Positions 8,715-16,398 of a DNA stretch of 64,000 nucleotides are shown piece by piece. Position numbers and translations under genes: made by a program. The notes under the pieces were generated by a model. That model saw only the letters and a list, made by a program, of their open reading frames with translations, did not search any database and was not told the origin of the DNA. The stretch spans positions 124,001-188,000 of the forward strand of contig CAXXXS010000002.1 in the NCBI GenBank assembly GCA_963665085.2, written 5' to 3'. Origin of the DNA: G963665085 sp963665085 (lineage in GTDB: Bacteria; Bacteroidota; Bacteroidia; Bacteroidales; JAAAOM01). The first letter of the stretch is position 1. The number at the start of each line of letters is the position of its first letter.

Positions 8715-9185
8715 ATGTCACTTACTGCTATTATTTTATTAGTACTTCTGGGAATTGTCCTTCTGATAGTTGAATTTTTGATTGTACCCGGTGTTACAGT
8801 CGCAGGAATCGGAGGGCTCCTTTCAATAATAACAGCTATTTTCTATGGCTATCATTCTTTAGGAACAACAGAAGGAAATTATATTTTACTGGGTACAATT
8901 GTTCTTACTGTGTCCTTATTACTCTTTGCGTTAAAAAGCGGAACCTGGAAAGTCGCGATGTTAAACAAAAACATTGATAGCCATGTTGATTATGGTTTGG
9001 AATCACATGAAATCAATATTGGAGATAAGGGGGAAGCGATGACAAGATTAAATCCTATTGGCAAAGTAATGGTAAATGGCAAAGTTGTAGAAGGTAAATC
9101 TTTAAGTGGCTATATAAAAGAAAAAACAAAAGTTGAAGTTGTAAAAATAGAATCAACAAATATCCTTGTTAAACCAATAAATTAA
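8715..9185 (+). CDS. NfeD-like membrane protein
   Basis: The protein is 156 aa. Two to three transmembrane segments (LTAIILLVLLGIVLLIVEFL; GIGGLLSIITAIFYGY; YILLGTIVLTVSLLLFAL) are followed by a soluble OB-fold-like NfeD domain (IGDKGEAMTRLNPIGKVMVNGKVVEGKSLSGYI). This is the short form without the N-terminal ClpP-like protease. NfeD proteins partner with flotillin/stomatin-like scaffolds, and the next gene (8 bp away) is exactly that. Confidence 0.88.
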   Translation: MSLTAIILLVLLGIVLLIVEFLIVPGVTVAGIGGLLSIITAIFYGYHSLGTTEGNYILLGTIVLTVSLLLFALKSGTWKVAMLNKNIDSHVDYGLESHEINIGDKGEAMTRLNPIGKVMVNGKVVEGKSLSGYIKEKTKVEVVKIESTNILVKPIN

Positions 9186-9193
9186 AAATACAC

Positions 9194-10183
9194 ATGGAAG
9201 TAATTGGAAGTAGTATTATTTTTATTATTCTGGGAATTGTAGGTTTAATCCTGCTTTTATATCTTATCCCGCTTAACCTTTGGTTCCAGGCATTGGTTTC
9301 AGGTGTTCGCATATCGTTAGTACAGCTTATCTTTATGCGTTGGAGAAAAGTTCCTCCTGGAGTAATTGTTAGAGCGATGATTGAAGCCCACAAAGCTGGG
9401 TTGAGTCAAATAAAACGCGATGATTTAGAAGCACATTATCTTGCTGGTGGGCATGTTGAGAAAGTAGTTCACGCTTTAGTTTCGGCCAATAAAGCAAATA
9501 TTGATTTACCTTTTAACATGGCAACTGCTATCGATCTGGCAGGGCGAGATGTGTTTGAAGCGGTTCAAATGTCTGTTAATCCAAAAGTAATTAATACACC
9601 TCCGGTTACGGCTGTAGCTAAAGACGGTATTCAGTTGATTGCTAAAGCAAGAGTAACAGTAAGGGCCAGCATTAAACAACTTGTTGGAGGTGCCGGAGAA
9701 GATACAGTCCTTGCAAGGGTTGGGGAAGGAATTGTGTCGTCAATTGGTTCTTCTGAAACTCATAAAACAGTTCTTGAAAATCCCGATTTTATTTCAAGAG
9801 TAGTACTGGAAAAAGGTTTAGATTCAGGAACAGCTTTTGAAATCCTTTCTATTGATATAGCTGACATCGATATTGGAAAAAATATTGGTGCTGTCCTTCA
9901 AATTGATCAGGCAAATGCTGATAAGAATATTGCACAAGCCAAAGCGGAGGAAAGAAGGGCTATGGCTATTGCCCTAGAACAGGAAATGAAGGCTAAAGCC
10001 CAAGAAGCAAGGGCAAAAGTAATTGAGGCAGAAGCGCAAGTTCCTTTGGCTATGGCAGAAGCATTTAAGTCTGGTAATCTGGGAATAATGGATTATTATA
10101 AAATGAAAAATATAGAATCAGATACAAATATGAGAGATTCGATTTCTTCTTCTGAAGGCGGTGGCGGAAGACGCGATAAATAA
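9194..10183 (+). CDS. floA: Flotillin-like protein FloA
   Basis: The protein is 329 aa. A membrane-inserted N-terminal hairpin (IIFIILGIVGLILLLYLIPLNLWF) is followed by RISLVQLIFMRWRKVPP and the PHB/SPFH-type domain (AVAKDGIQLIAKARVTVRASIKQLVGGAGEDTVLARVGEGIV), then an Ala/Glu-rich coiled coil (QAKAEERRAMAIALEQEMKAKAQEARAKVIEAEA). Length and sequence match FloA (YqfA), a scaffold of membrane microdomains. It forms a two-gene unit with nfeD and is closed by the hairpin at 10203. Confidence 0.95.
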   Translation: MEVIGSSIIFIILGIVGLILLLYLIPLNLWFQALVSGVRISLVQLIFMRWRKVPPGVIVRAMIEAHKAGLSQIKRDDLEAHYLAGGHVEKVVHALVSANKANIDLPFNMATAIDLAGRDVFEAVQMSVNPKVINTPPVTAVAKDGIQLIAKARVTVRASIKQLVGGAGEDTVLARVGEGIVSSIGSSETHKTVLENPDFISRVVLEKGLDSGTAFEILSIDIADIDIGKNIGAVLQIDQANADKNIAQAKAEERRAMAIALEQEMKAKAQEARAKVIEAEAQVPLAMAEAFKSGNLGIMDYYKMKNIESDTNMRDSISSSEGGGGRRDK

Positions 10184-10202
10184 AAAAAAATAAATAACTG
10201 TT

Positions 10203-10238
10203 AAGAGCTGTTTGGAGTTCCAAGCAGCTCTTTTTTTT
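10203..10238 (+). terminator. Rho-independent terminator after floA
   Basis: AAGAGCTG and TTGG pair with CCAA and CAGCTCTT around a short loop, followed by a run of eight T. It lies 20 bp after the floA stop codon. Confidence 0.9.
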
Positions 10239-10340
10239 GATTTAATCTACGTTGATTCGTCAAAACAAGTACCCTTTTTCCTGAGTGGAGGATTTTGCAG
10301 GTTATCTTAATCGATAAGAATAAAACAATCTAATTTGACA

Positions 10341-10588
10341 CTAAGGAAGTGGAACATATTTCGGAAAATTGCCATCAAGATTAAGAATACCGTATTTTCA
10401 TGAAGGAAAGAGAACGGACTAAGCCACAATAACTGCATTCTGCCCATATGCCCCTACAGCCAAGGGTTCACCAATAGTTTTATATAAACTGGCGTTTTTG
10501 ATTATTTCATCAGCGAAATTTATTCAGACAAAAGACTTGATATTTTCTTTGGAATATGTAATTTTCATCGGCTACGATGTTTTGTACC
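10341..10588 (-). pseudogene. Decayed gene fragment in the floA-blaI gap
   Basis: On the minus strand, protein-like stretches are broken by stops and at least one frame change: VQNIVADENYIFQRKYQVF, then FADEIIKNASLYKTIGEPLA with VGAYGQNAVIVA, a stop, SVLFPS, a stop, and KYGILNLDGNFPKYVPLP. I do not recognise the family. The rest of the 850-bp gap (10184-11037) holds the floA terminator, the inverted-repeat element at 10757 and the BlaI-type operators. No intact ORF of meaningful length is visible. Confidence 0.35.
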
Positions 10589-10756
10589 TAAAAAGGTAAA
10601 AACATTTTAAAATCGGCAATACTTTGAATGATTTTATCCAAAAACGAATTGGACATATCACTACATGGACGAATCAATTAATGATGTATTGATTGATCAC
10701 AACTTTTATGTTGGAGAATTACAGAATCCACTAATATTAAAACCATAGGACAAAAA

Positions 10757-10882
10757 GTAACTACGCACATTACACGGTTGGGCTTTAGTGATAATTCAAG
10801 TATTTCGTCCCAGCATCAGTTTCTGTGTTGGTGGATACAAACAAACTCCGAAAATCCAACCATTTCATATTGCAAATAGTTA
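10757..10882. repeat. Imperfect inverted-repeat element, copy A
   Basis: The ends are TAACTA (10758) and TAGTTA (10877), with an inner inverted pair GGTTGG/CCAACC. The right half (TCCCAGCAT ... CATATTGCAAA then GTT) is clearly related in order and sequence to the element at 14555-14682. AAC...GTT ends around a long imperfect palindrome recall integron attC sites, but no integrase is in this window. Confidence 0.5.
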
Positions 10883-10959
10883 TCGTCAAACAAAATGCAA
10901 CAATACTTAAAGTTTTATTACATAGATTTTCAACACTTTTAGTCAATTGCAAAAATAAT

Positions 10960-11014
10960 CGACTAAAAATATAGTCGTTTTTCTTGTTTGACTAAAACTT
11001 TAGTCGTATATTTG
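10960..11014 (+). promoter_or_regulatory. BlaI-type operators overlapping the blaI promoter
   Basis: There are two dyads: CGACTAAAAATATAGTCG at 10960-10977 and GACTAAAACTTTAGTC at 10990-11005, 29-30 bp apart. They are followed immediately by a -7 element TATATTTG (11007-11014), with TTG at 10984 and 20 bp between. A further half site TTTTAGTC lies near 10938. A bound repressor would cover the promoter, consistent with autoregulation by the BlaI-like protein. Confidence 0.8.
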
Positions 11015-11037
11015 TTTAGGACTTTTAATTATTGATT

Positions 11038-11412
11038 ATGCAACTGACAAAAGCAGAAGAACAAATTATGCAGATTTTATGGGAAATGGAAGAAGGAATG
11101 GTTCGAAACATTCGTGATAAATTCGATGACCCAAAACCTGCGCGTAACACTGTTTCAACAATTATCAGGGTTTTAGAAAGTAAAGGAGTAGTAAGCTATC
11201 GCTCTGAGGGAAACACGCATGTATATTTCCCATTACTTTCAAAGAAAGAGTATATGAAAAAGCAACTTTTCAAACTAATGAAAAATTACTTTGATAACTC
11301 ATTTCCACAATTGGCTAGCTTTTTTGCGCGTGAAAAAGATCTAACTATTGATGAACTTGAACAATTGTTAAATGAAACAAAGGATGAACTTCAAAATGAA
11401 AAAAAACATTAA
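11038..11412 (+). CDS. BlaI/MecI/CopY-family repressor
   Basis: The protein is 124 aa. The winged-helix domain is typical of the family (MQLTKAEEQIMQILWEMEEGMVRNIRDKF; PARNTVSTIIRVLESKGVVSYRSEGNTHVYFPLLSKKEY), followed by a C-terminal dimerisation helix. ATG 11038 is the natural start; a TTG two codons earlier is less likely. Two GACTAAA/TTTAGTC dyads overlap the promoter, so it probably represses itself and the BlaR1-like gene 3 bp downstream. No beta-lactamase gene is nearby, so the signal may not be an antibiotic. Confidence 0.92.
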   Translation: MQLTKAEEQIMQILWEMEEGMVRNIRDKFDDPKPARNTVSTIIRVLESKGVVSYRSEGNTHVYFPLLSKKEYMKKQLFKLMKNYFDNSFPQLASFFAREKDLTIDELEQLLNETKDELQNEKKH

Positions 11413-11415
11413 TGT

Positions 11416-12909
11416 ATGATACCAGAAATTAAATATCTGCTACAAATGGCATGCTGGTTAGCAGGTTTTTGGATGGTTTATTTTTTCTTTTTGAGAAAGG
11501 AAACCCATTTCTTTGTAAACCGTTTATTTTTATTGTCTGGAGTAATTTGTTCTATAATTTTACCCCTGATTCCTGTACAATATTCAGTTTTAAAAGAAAT
11601 ACCAGCAACACAATCTGTAGAATTTAATCAGATTAATTTTGCTGAAAGTACTACTCTGAAATCATTCAGTCATTTTGATCTGATAAAAATGATTTACCTG
11701 GCAGGTTTCCTGTTCATGTTCTTTAGATTTATAATTGAAGTTGTAAGACTATTTAAACTTCGTTCAAAAGGTAAAAAAATCAGGATTTCGAATACTGAGA
11801 TTTTTCAATTGGAAAAGGAAATAGCTCCTTTTTCTTTCTTCAACTTAATTTTTGTCAGTAAAAGTATGGGCGAGAAATCGGTTCTCGAGACGATTATAGC
11901 CCATGAGAAAGTCCATATAAAACAACGGCATTGGATAGATTTAATTCTTTTAGAGCTAATCCGTGCCATTCAATGGTTCAATCCATTTGTGATTATTTAT
12001 CGTAAAGCCATGATGGAAAACCACGAATACCTTGCTGATTCAGGAGTAATAAGCAAAGGTGTTAATAGCCGAAATTATCAGGCTGTATTAATCAATCAAA
12101 TGCTTGGTGTGCAGGTTATTCAGTTGGCCAGCAGCTTTACTAAGTTTAACGAATCAAAAAGAATAAAAATGATAAATAAAGAAAAATCAAGTCCTATAAA
12201 AAGATGGAAAATCTTTTGGGCAATTCCTTTAGCTACCATTTTAATGGTGATTTTTGCAGAACCTAAATATGTTTATGGCAATGACTCCTCAGTCAGTCCT
12301 GAATCAGGTCAAAAAATAAAAATTACAGGCAAAGTTATAGCAGAGGAAGGAGATGCTTTGCCAGGAACATCTATCTTTATTGCAAATAGTACCAGAGGTA
12401 CTGTCAGTGATATAAATGGTAACTTTATTCTTGACGATGTGTTGCCTGATGCCGAAATCATATTCTCATTTGTTGGTTTAAAAACGCAACGGATAAAAGC
12501 CAGTAAAAATATGACTGTTAAAATGGAAGCTGCTATAATCCCTATTTCTACTAAAAAATCAGAAGTAGAAATAGATGTACCTCCACCGCAAACAACAAAA
12601 AATTTAAATGAAGAGCAAAAAGAAGTCTTTATTGTTGTGGAAGAGGATCCTCATTTCAAAGGAGGACAGAATGAAATGGTAAAATTCTTAGTTCAGGCAA
12701 CAGCTGATTCTCAAGAAAAAGGTACTGTTTCAGTTAACTTTGTAGTGAACAGCAAAGGGGAAATTCAAGACATTGAAATAATGGATAGCCCTTCAGATAA
12801 ACTATCAAAACAAGCTGAAAAAATTATGAAATCTATGCCAGCATGGGAACCAGGTAAACAAAGAGGTAAATCTGTAAGGGCAAATTGTAACTTACAAATA
12901 ACTTTCTAA
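11416..12909 (+). CDS. BlaR1-like M56 metallopeptidase fused to carboxypeptidase-like and TonB C-terminal domains
   Basis: The protein is 497 aa. The N-terminal four-TM M56 peptidase carries the zinc motif HEKVH (163-167) and the downstream ENHEYLAD motif. A further TM segment (IFWAIPLATILMVIFA, about 270-285) leads to a periplasmic CarboxypepD_reg-like domain at about 300-375 (ITGKVIAEEGDALPGTSIFI) and a TonB C-terminal domain at about 410-497 (GTVSVNFVVNSKGEIQDIEI). It has no penicillin-binding sensor domain, unlike staphylococcal BlaR1. It is coupled to the BlaI-like repressor, which it presumably inactivates on signal. M56-TonB combinations occur in Bacteroidota. Confidence 0.88.
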   Translation: MIPEIKYLLQMACWLAGFWMVYFFFLRKETHFFVNRLFLLSGVICSIILPLIPVQYSVLKEIPATQSVEFNQINFAESTTLKSFSHFDLIKMIYLAGFLFMFFRFIIEVVRLFKLRSKGKKIRISNTEIFQLEKEIAPFSFFNLIFVSKSMGEKSVLETIIAHEKVHIKQRHWIDLILLELIRAIQWFNPFVIIYRKAMMENHEYLADSGVISKGVNSRNYQAVLINQMLGVQVIQLASSFTKFNESKRIKMINKEKSSPIKRWKIFWAIPLATILMVIFAEPKYVYGNDSSVSPESGQKIKITGKVIAEEGDALPGTSIFIANSTRGTVSDINGNFILDDVLPDAEIIFSFVGLKTQRIKASKNMTVKMEAAIIPISTKKSEVEIDVPPPQTTKNLNEEQKEVFIVVEEDPHFKGGQNEMVKFLVQATADSQEKGTVSVNFVVNSKGEIQDIEIMDSPSDKLSKQAEKIMKSMPAWEPGKQRGKSVRANCNLQITF

Positions 12910-13058
12910 ATAAGATATATATTACCAGGTTCCTACAGACAATATAGCATGTTTGGATTATTGGGATTACAAATTTAAATCAGTTTTTTTTACAATGAAT
13001 AACAATGTGATCCATAACTCCTAACTTGCTATGTTGCTTACTGTTGAAAAATAATCTG

Positions 13059-13940
13059 TCAGTAACCTCGCGATATATAGGAAATAAATTTCTCAAAATA
13101 TTCCGGATGATTCGTAGATCTTAAGATTGCTGCATAATGATTTCTAAAAAATCCTTTCCGATTGATTTTCTTAAATGAAACTGAATTAGATTTTATATAG
13201 GGTTCAATTGCCCATTTTGACATAACCGCTACTCCATAATTTGCCTTGATTAACTCAATGGTTGCCTCTGTGAGAGAAAGTTCAGAAATTTTAAGTGGTT
13301 CAATTCCTTTGGGTTTTAACACTTGCTCATAGAAAACAACAGTTTCGAGCGGCTTTGAATGAATGATTAAATGTTCATCTTTAAAATCCTTTGCTATTAA
13401 AAATTGTTTATGGTTGAATTTATGTTGCTTTGAAAAAACGGCAACAAGTTCATCTTTAAATAGAAATTTATACTCAATATTTTCATTTTCAATCGGAGAT
13501 ATAATAATTGAAATATCAATATTATTTTTAATAATCTCGTTGATTGGATTTGCAGAGTTTTCCAAAATGATATCAATATCAACATTTGGATATTCTGTTT
13601 TAAAGGATTTCAAAAGTTTTGGAAGCCAATGATAACTAGTTGTACAAGCAGCACTCAATCTTATTGTACCATGATTTAAATTATTTATGTTTTTTAAGTT
13701 GACTTCAAGTTTATTAATCTCTGACAATATTTTATCAGAAGCCTCATAGACCATTTTACCTGCTGGAGTCAGGTTTAGTTTTCGATTAGAACGAGTAAAA
13801 AACTTGATTCCCTTTAGAGTTTCAATTTCTTTTAATTGATGACTAACAGCAGATTGAGTTAAATTTAAAATATGAGCAGCTTTTGTAATACTACCACAAT
13901 CAACAATTGTTGATATAAGTTTAATATATTTAAAATCCAT
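13059..13940 (-). CDS. LysR-family transcriptional regulator
   Basis: The protein is 293 aa, the usual length. The N-terminal winged helix-turn-helix (MDFKYIKLISTIVDCGSITKAAHILNLTQSAVSHQLKEIE) is followed by a LysR substrate-binding domain (GTIRLSAACTTSYHWLPKLLKSFKTEYPNVDIDI...). Codon use is AT-rich like its neighbours. It is divergent from the DinB-like gene, which is its most likely target together with itself. It converges with the blaR1-like gene across a 149-bp gap with no clear terminator. Confidence 0.93.
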   Translation of the reverse strand: MDFKYIKLISTIVDCGSITKAAHILNLTQSAVSHQLKEIETLKGIKFFTRSNRKLNLTPAGKMVYEASDKILSEINKLEVNLKNINNLNHGTIRLSAACTTSYHWLPKLLKSFKTEYPNVDIDIILENSANPINEIIKNNIDISIIISPIENENIEYKFLFKDELVAVFSKQHKFNHKQFLIAKDFKDEHLIIHSKPLETVVFYEQVLKPKGIEPLKISELSLTEATIELIKANYGVAVMSKWAIEPYIKSNSVSFKKINRKGFFRNHYAAILRSTNHPEYFEKFISYISRGY

Positions 13941-14035
13941 ACCACAAATATAATTAATTAAGATATTAACAATTCATGAATTATACTCATGCTTTTAATG
14001 AGAATTTTTCGCTTTTAATTCATCTTGTAATCTGA

Positions 14036-14043
14036 TAGTTTTG
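14036..14043 (+). promoter_or_regulatory. -7 promoter element for the DinB-like gene
   Basis: TAGTTTTG matches the Bacteroidota TAnnTTTG consensus and lies in the gap divergent from the LysR gene. It covers the upstream in-frame TTG at 14041, so translation should start downstream at ATG 14065. Confidence 0.5.
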
Positions 14044-14064
14044 AATGAATTAAAAACAAAAATT

Positions 14065-14544
14065 ATGGAAAGAATAAACAACATTAAAAATGCATCTCGA
14101 AAAATTGAAGAACTAATTTCTGATTGGGAAAATAGATTATTGGATTTAACAGAGGAAAAAATTACATTAAAAAGAAACAATCAAAACCGAAACATTAAGC
14201 AAATCTTAGGACATTTGGTTGATTCATCAGTAAATAATCATCATCGAATTGTTCGTTTACAATATTTGAAACGACTTACTTTTCCTGATTATATGCCCGA
14301 TAATGATACTTGGATTCATGTTCAGAATTATGAAAACAGAAATTGGAAAATTTTAGTTCAGTTTTGGAAACTATATGGATTACATATCTCATATATAATT
14401 AATCAAGTAAAAGAAACAGACTTAGACAATCTTTGGTCTGATGGTTTTATAGAGCCTATATCCTTAGAAAATATTATTATTGGATTTCCCGAACATTTTG
14501 AATTACATTTGATTGAAATTAAAGATTTAATTGAAATGAAATAA
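14065..14544 (+). CDS. DinB-like protein (four-helix bundle)
   Basis: The protein is 159 aa. It shows the layout of small DinB/DUF664-type proteins: an N-terminal helix, RNIKQILGHLVDSSVNNHHRIVR with a conserved His, and a C-terminal helix pair ending in IGFPEHFELHLIEIKDLIEM with another H-x3-H-like pair. The conserved histidines usually bind a metal. These proteins often act as thiol-dependent transferases or have unknown roles. ATG 14065 is chosen because the upstream TTG lies inside the -7 box. It is divergent from a LysR regulator. The inverted-repeat element at 14555 begins 10 bp after the stop. Confidence 0.75.
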   Translation: MERINNIKNASRKIEELISDWENRLLDLTEEKITLKRNNQNRNIKQILGHLVDSSVNNHHRIVRLQYLKRLTFPDYMPDNDTWIHVQNYENRNWKILVQFWKLYGLHISYIINQVKETDLDNLWSDGFIEPISLENIIIGFPEHFELHLIEIKDLIEMK

Positions 14545-14554
14545 GCATATTCGC

Positions 14555-14682
14555 ACAACAGCCGATATAGATAAGCGTGGCTAAACGTTTTACAGTCGGC
14601 TTTTGGTGTGCATCCCAGCATTTCTATCGGGAGACAAAAAAGCCTTCCAAGAACCACGCCTCCCCATATTGCAAAATGTTGT
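14555..14682. repeat. Imperfect inverted-repeat element, copy B
   Basis: The ends are ACAACA (14555) and TGTTGT (14677), with an inner inverted pair GCGTGG/CCACGC. It shares with the element at 10757 the order TCCCAGCAT - TTCT - ACAAA - CATATTGCAAA - GTT end. The GC content is higher than the flanks. The architecture resembles an integron attC or a Bacteroidota palindromic intergenic repeat. Confidence 0.55.
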
Positions 14683-14700
14683 ATTTAATTAAGGAATAAT

Positions 14701-16128
14701 ATGAGTACGATTTTACTAACAGGAGCAACAGGATACATTGGTAAAAGATTATTGCCAATACTGGTTGAAAAAGGGTATTCTGTAATTTGTTGCGTTAGAG
14801 ATAAAAACAAATTTCATGTTGTAGATTCTATCCGGCAAAAAATAAAAGTTATTGAGCTAGACTTAACCCAAAAGGAATCTCTCAAAAATATTCCTCAAGA
14901 CATTGATTTTGCTTATTATTTGGTTCATTCAATGTCAACCTCAGAAAATTATAATGAACTGGAAAAACAATCAGCAATAAACTTTAGAGAGGCAATCAAT
15001 AAAACCAATGCGAAGCAAGTAATTTATTTAAGTGGTATCGTTAACTCCGATACTTTATCAAAACACCTGAATTCAAGAAAAAATGTGGAAATTGAATTAA
15101 ATAAAGGAAATTATTCTTTGACAACTGTTCGGGCAGGAATTATAATTGGTTCAGGAAGTGCTTCATTCGAAATTATACGTGATTTGGTTGAAAAATTGCC
15201 AATCACGATTGCTCCAAAATGGTTAAGAACTAGATGTCAACCCATTGGCATATCAGACGTAATTAAAATATTAACCGGAGTATTAGAAAATACCCAAACA
15301 TATAATAAAAGCTTTGACATAGCAGGAAATGAAATACTAACTTACAAAGAAATGTTAATGGATTTTGCCCAGGTACGTGGTCTAAAAAGAATTATATGGA
15401 CAATTCCCATAATGACACCTAAACTTTCTTCTTATTGGTTATATTTCATTACATCAACTTCATATAAACTTGCCTCTTCATTGGTTGATAGTATGAAAGT
15501 AGAGGTAGTAGCAAAGGATAATGAAATTAATAGGTTGCTTCAGTTAAATCCACTATCGTATAAAGAATGCATCAAAAAAGCATTTAATAAAATAGAGCAA
15601 AACGAGATAATATCAAGTTGGAAAGATTCGACCGTAAGCGGAAGATTAGATTATAGAATATCCGATTATATTAAAGTACCTGAGTTTGGTTGCTACAAAG
15701 ATATCCGAAAAAAACAGGTTAAAAATGTATTGAACTGCATCGAAAAAATTTGGATGATTGGAGGTAAGAATGGCTGGTATTATGCCAATTGGTTATGGAG
15801 ATTTAGAGGGTTTATTGACAAGTTATTTGGAGGAGTCTGTTTAAGAAGGGGAAGAACTAGTTTAAACGATATCTATGCTGGAAATACCCTAGACTTTTGG
15901 CGAGTTCTTTATTCCAACAAATCTGAAATGCGATTATTATTATTTGCAGAAATGAAATTGCCCGGAGAAGCATGGTTAGAGTTTCGTATACAGGATAACG
16001 TTCTTATCCAAACAGCTACTTTCCGTCCTAAAGGCTTATTTGGAAGGTTGTACTGGTTTTTAGTATTTCCATTTCATGGGATAATTTTTTCAGGATTAAT
16101 AAATGAATTAACTAAACACCATAATTAA
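14701..16128 (+). CDS. SDR-family NAD(P)-binding oxidoreductase with C-terminal DUF2867
   Basis: The protein is 475 aa. The N-terminal Rossmann fold has the glycine motif TGATGYIGKRL (residues 7-17) and continues as an atypical SDR (LIVELDLTQ-like strand, FAYYLVHSMS, QVIYLSGIV). From about 320 the sequence FIDKLFGGVCLRRGRTSLNDIY ... GEAWLEFRIQDNVLIQTATFRPKGLFGRLYW matches DUF2867, often fused to such dehydrogenases. The substrate is unknown; it is predicted cytosolic or membrane-associated. It lies 18 bp after the repeat element and has no obvious operon partner. Confidence 0.85.
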   Translation: MSTILLTGATGYIGKRLLPILVEKGYSVICCVRDKNKFHVVDSIRQKIKVIELDLTQKESLKNIPQDIDFAYYLVHSMSTSENYNELEKQSAINFREAINKTNAKQVIYLSGIVNSDTLSKHLNSRKNVEIELNKGNYSLTTVRAGIIIGSGSASFEIIRDLVEKLPITIAPKWLRTRCQPIGISDVIKILTGVLENTQTYNKSFDIAGNEILTYKEMLMDFAQVRGLKRIIWTIPIMTPKLSSYWLYFITSTSYKLASSLVDSMKVEVVAKDNEINRLLQLNPLSYKECIKKAFNKIEQNEIISSWKDSTVSGRLDYRISDYIKVPEFGCYKDIRKKQVKNVLNCIEKIWMIGGKNGWYYANWLWRFRGFIDKLFGGVCLRRGRTSLNDIYAGNTLDFWRVLYSNKSEMRLLLFAEMKLPGEAWLEFRIQDNVLIQTATFRPKGLFGRLYWFLVFPFHGIIFSGLINELTKHHN

Positions 16129-16398
16129 AACTGTTTCTCAATAAAAAAATACCATCCTGGCAATGGTTGAGACCTCAAAAGACAATAAAATAAACAGTAT
16201 TATTATTCCATAACCTCATTCCAAATTTTCTTTTTGTTTGTTTCTGTACTTTCTTAGAAACTTACTTCTATATCTTTTTAATCTTTCGATAGGTTTATAA
16301 CCATTTTTTAATTTCAATTGAATTAAATTTAGATTTTATCTGGTTACTGGATTCATCTGTAAATCTTCATACCAAAATAAAAAAAGCAAAAAGTGAAT

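Noticed and set aside
10690..10880. Plus-strand AraC-like fragment (LGFSDNSS) in the floA-blaI gap
   Set aside because: Only a few residues match and they fall inside the inverted-repeat element; no second helix follows.
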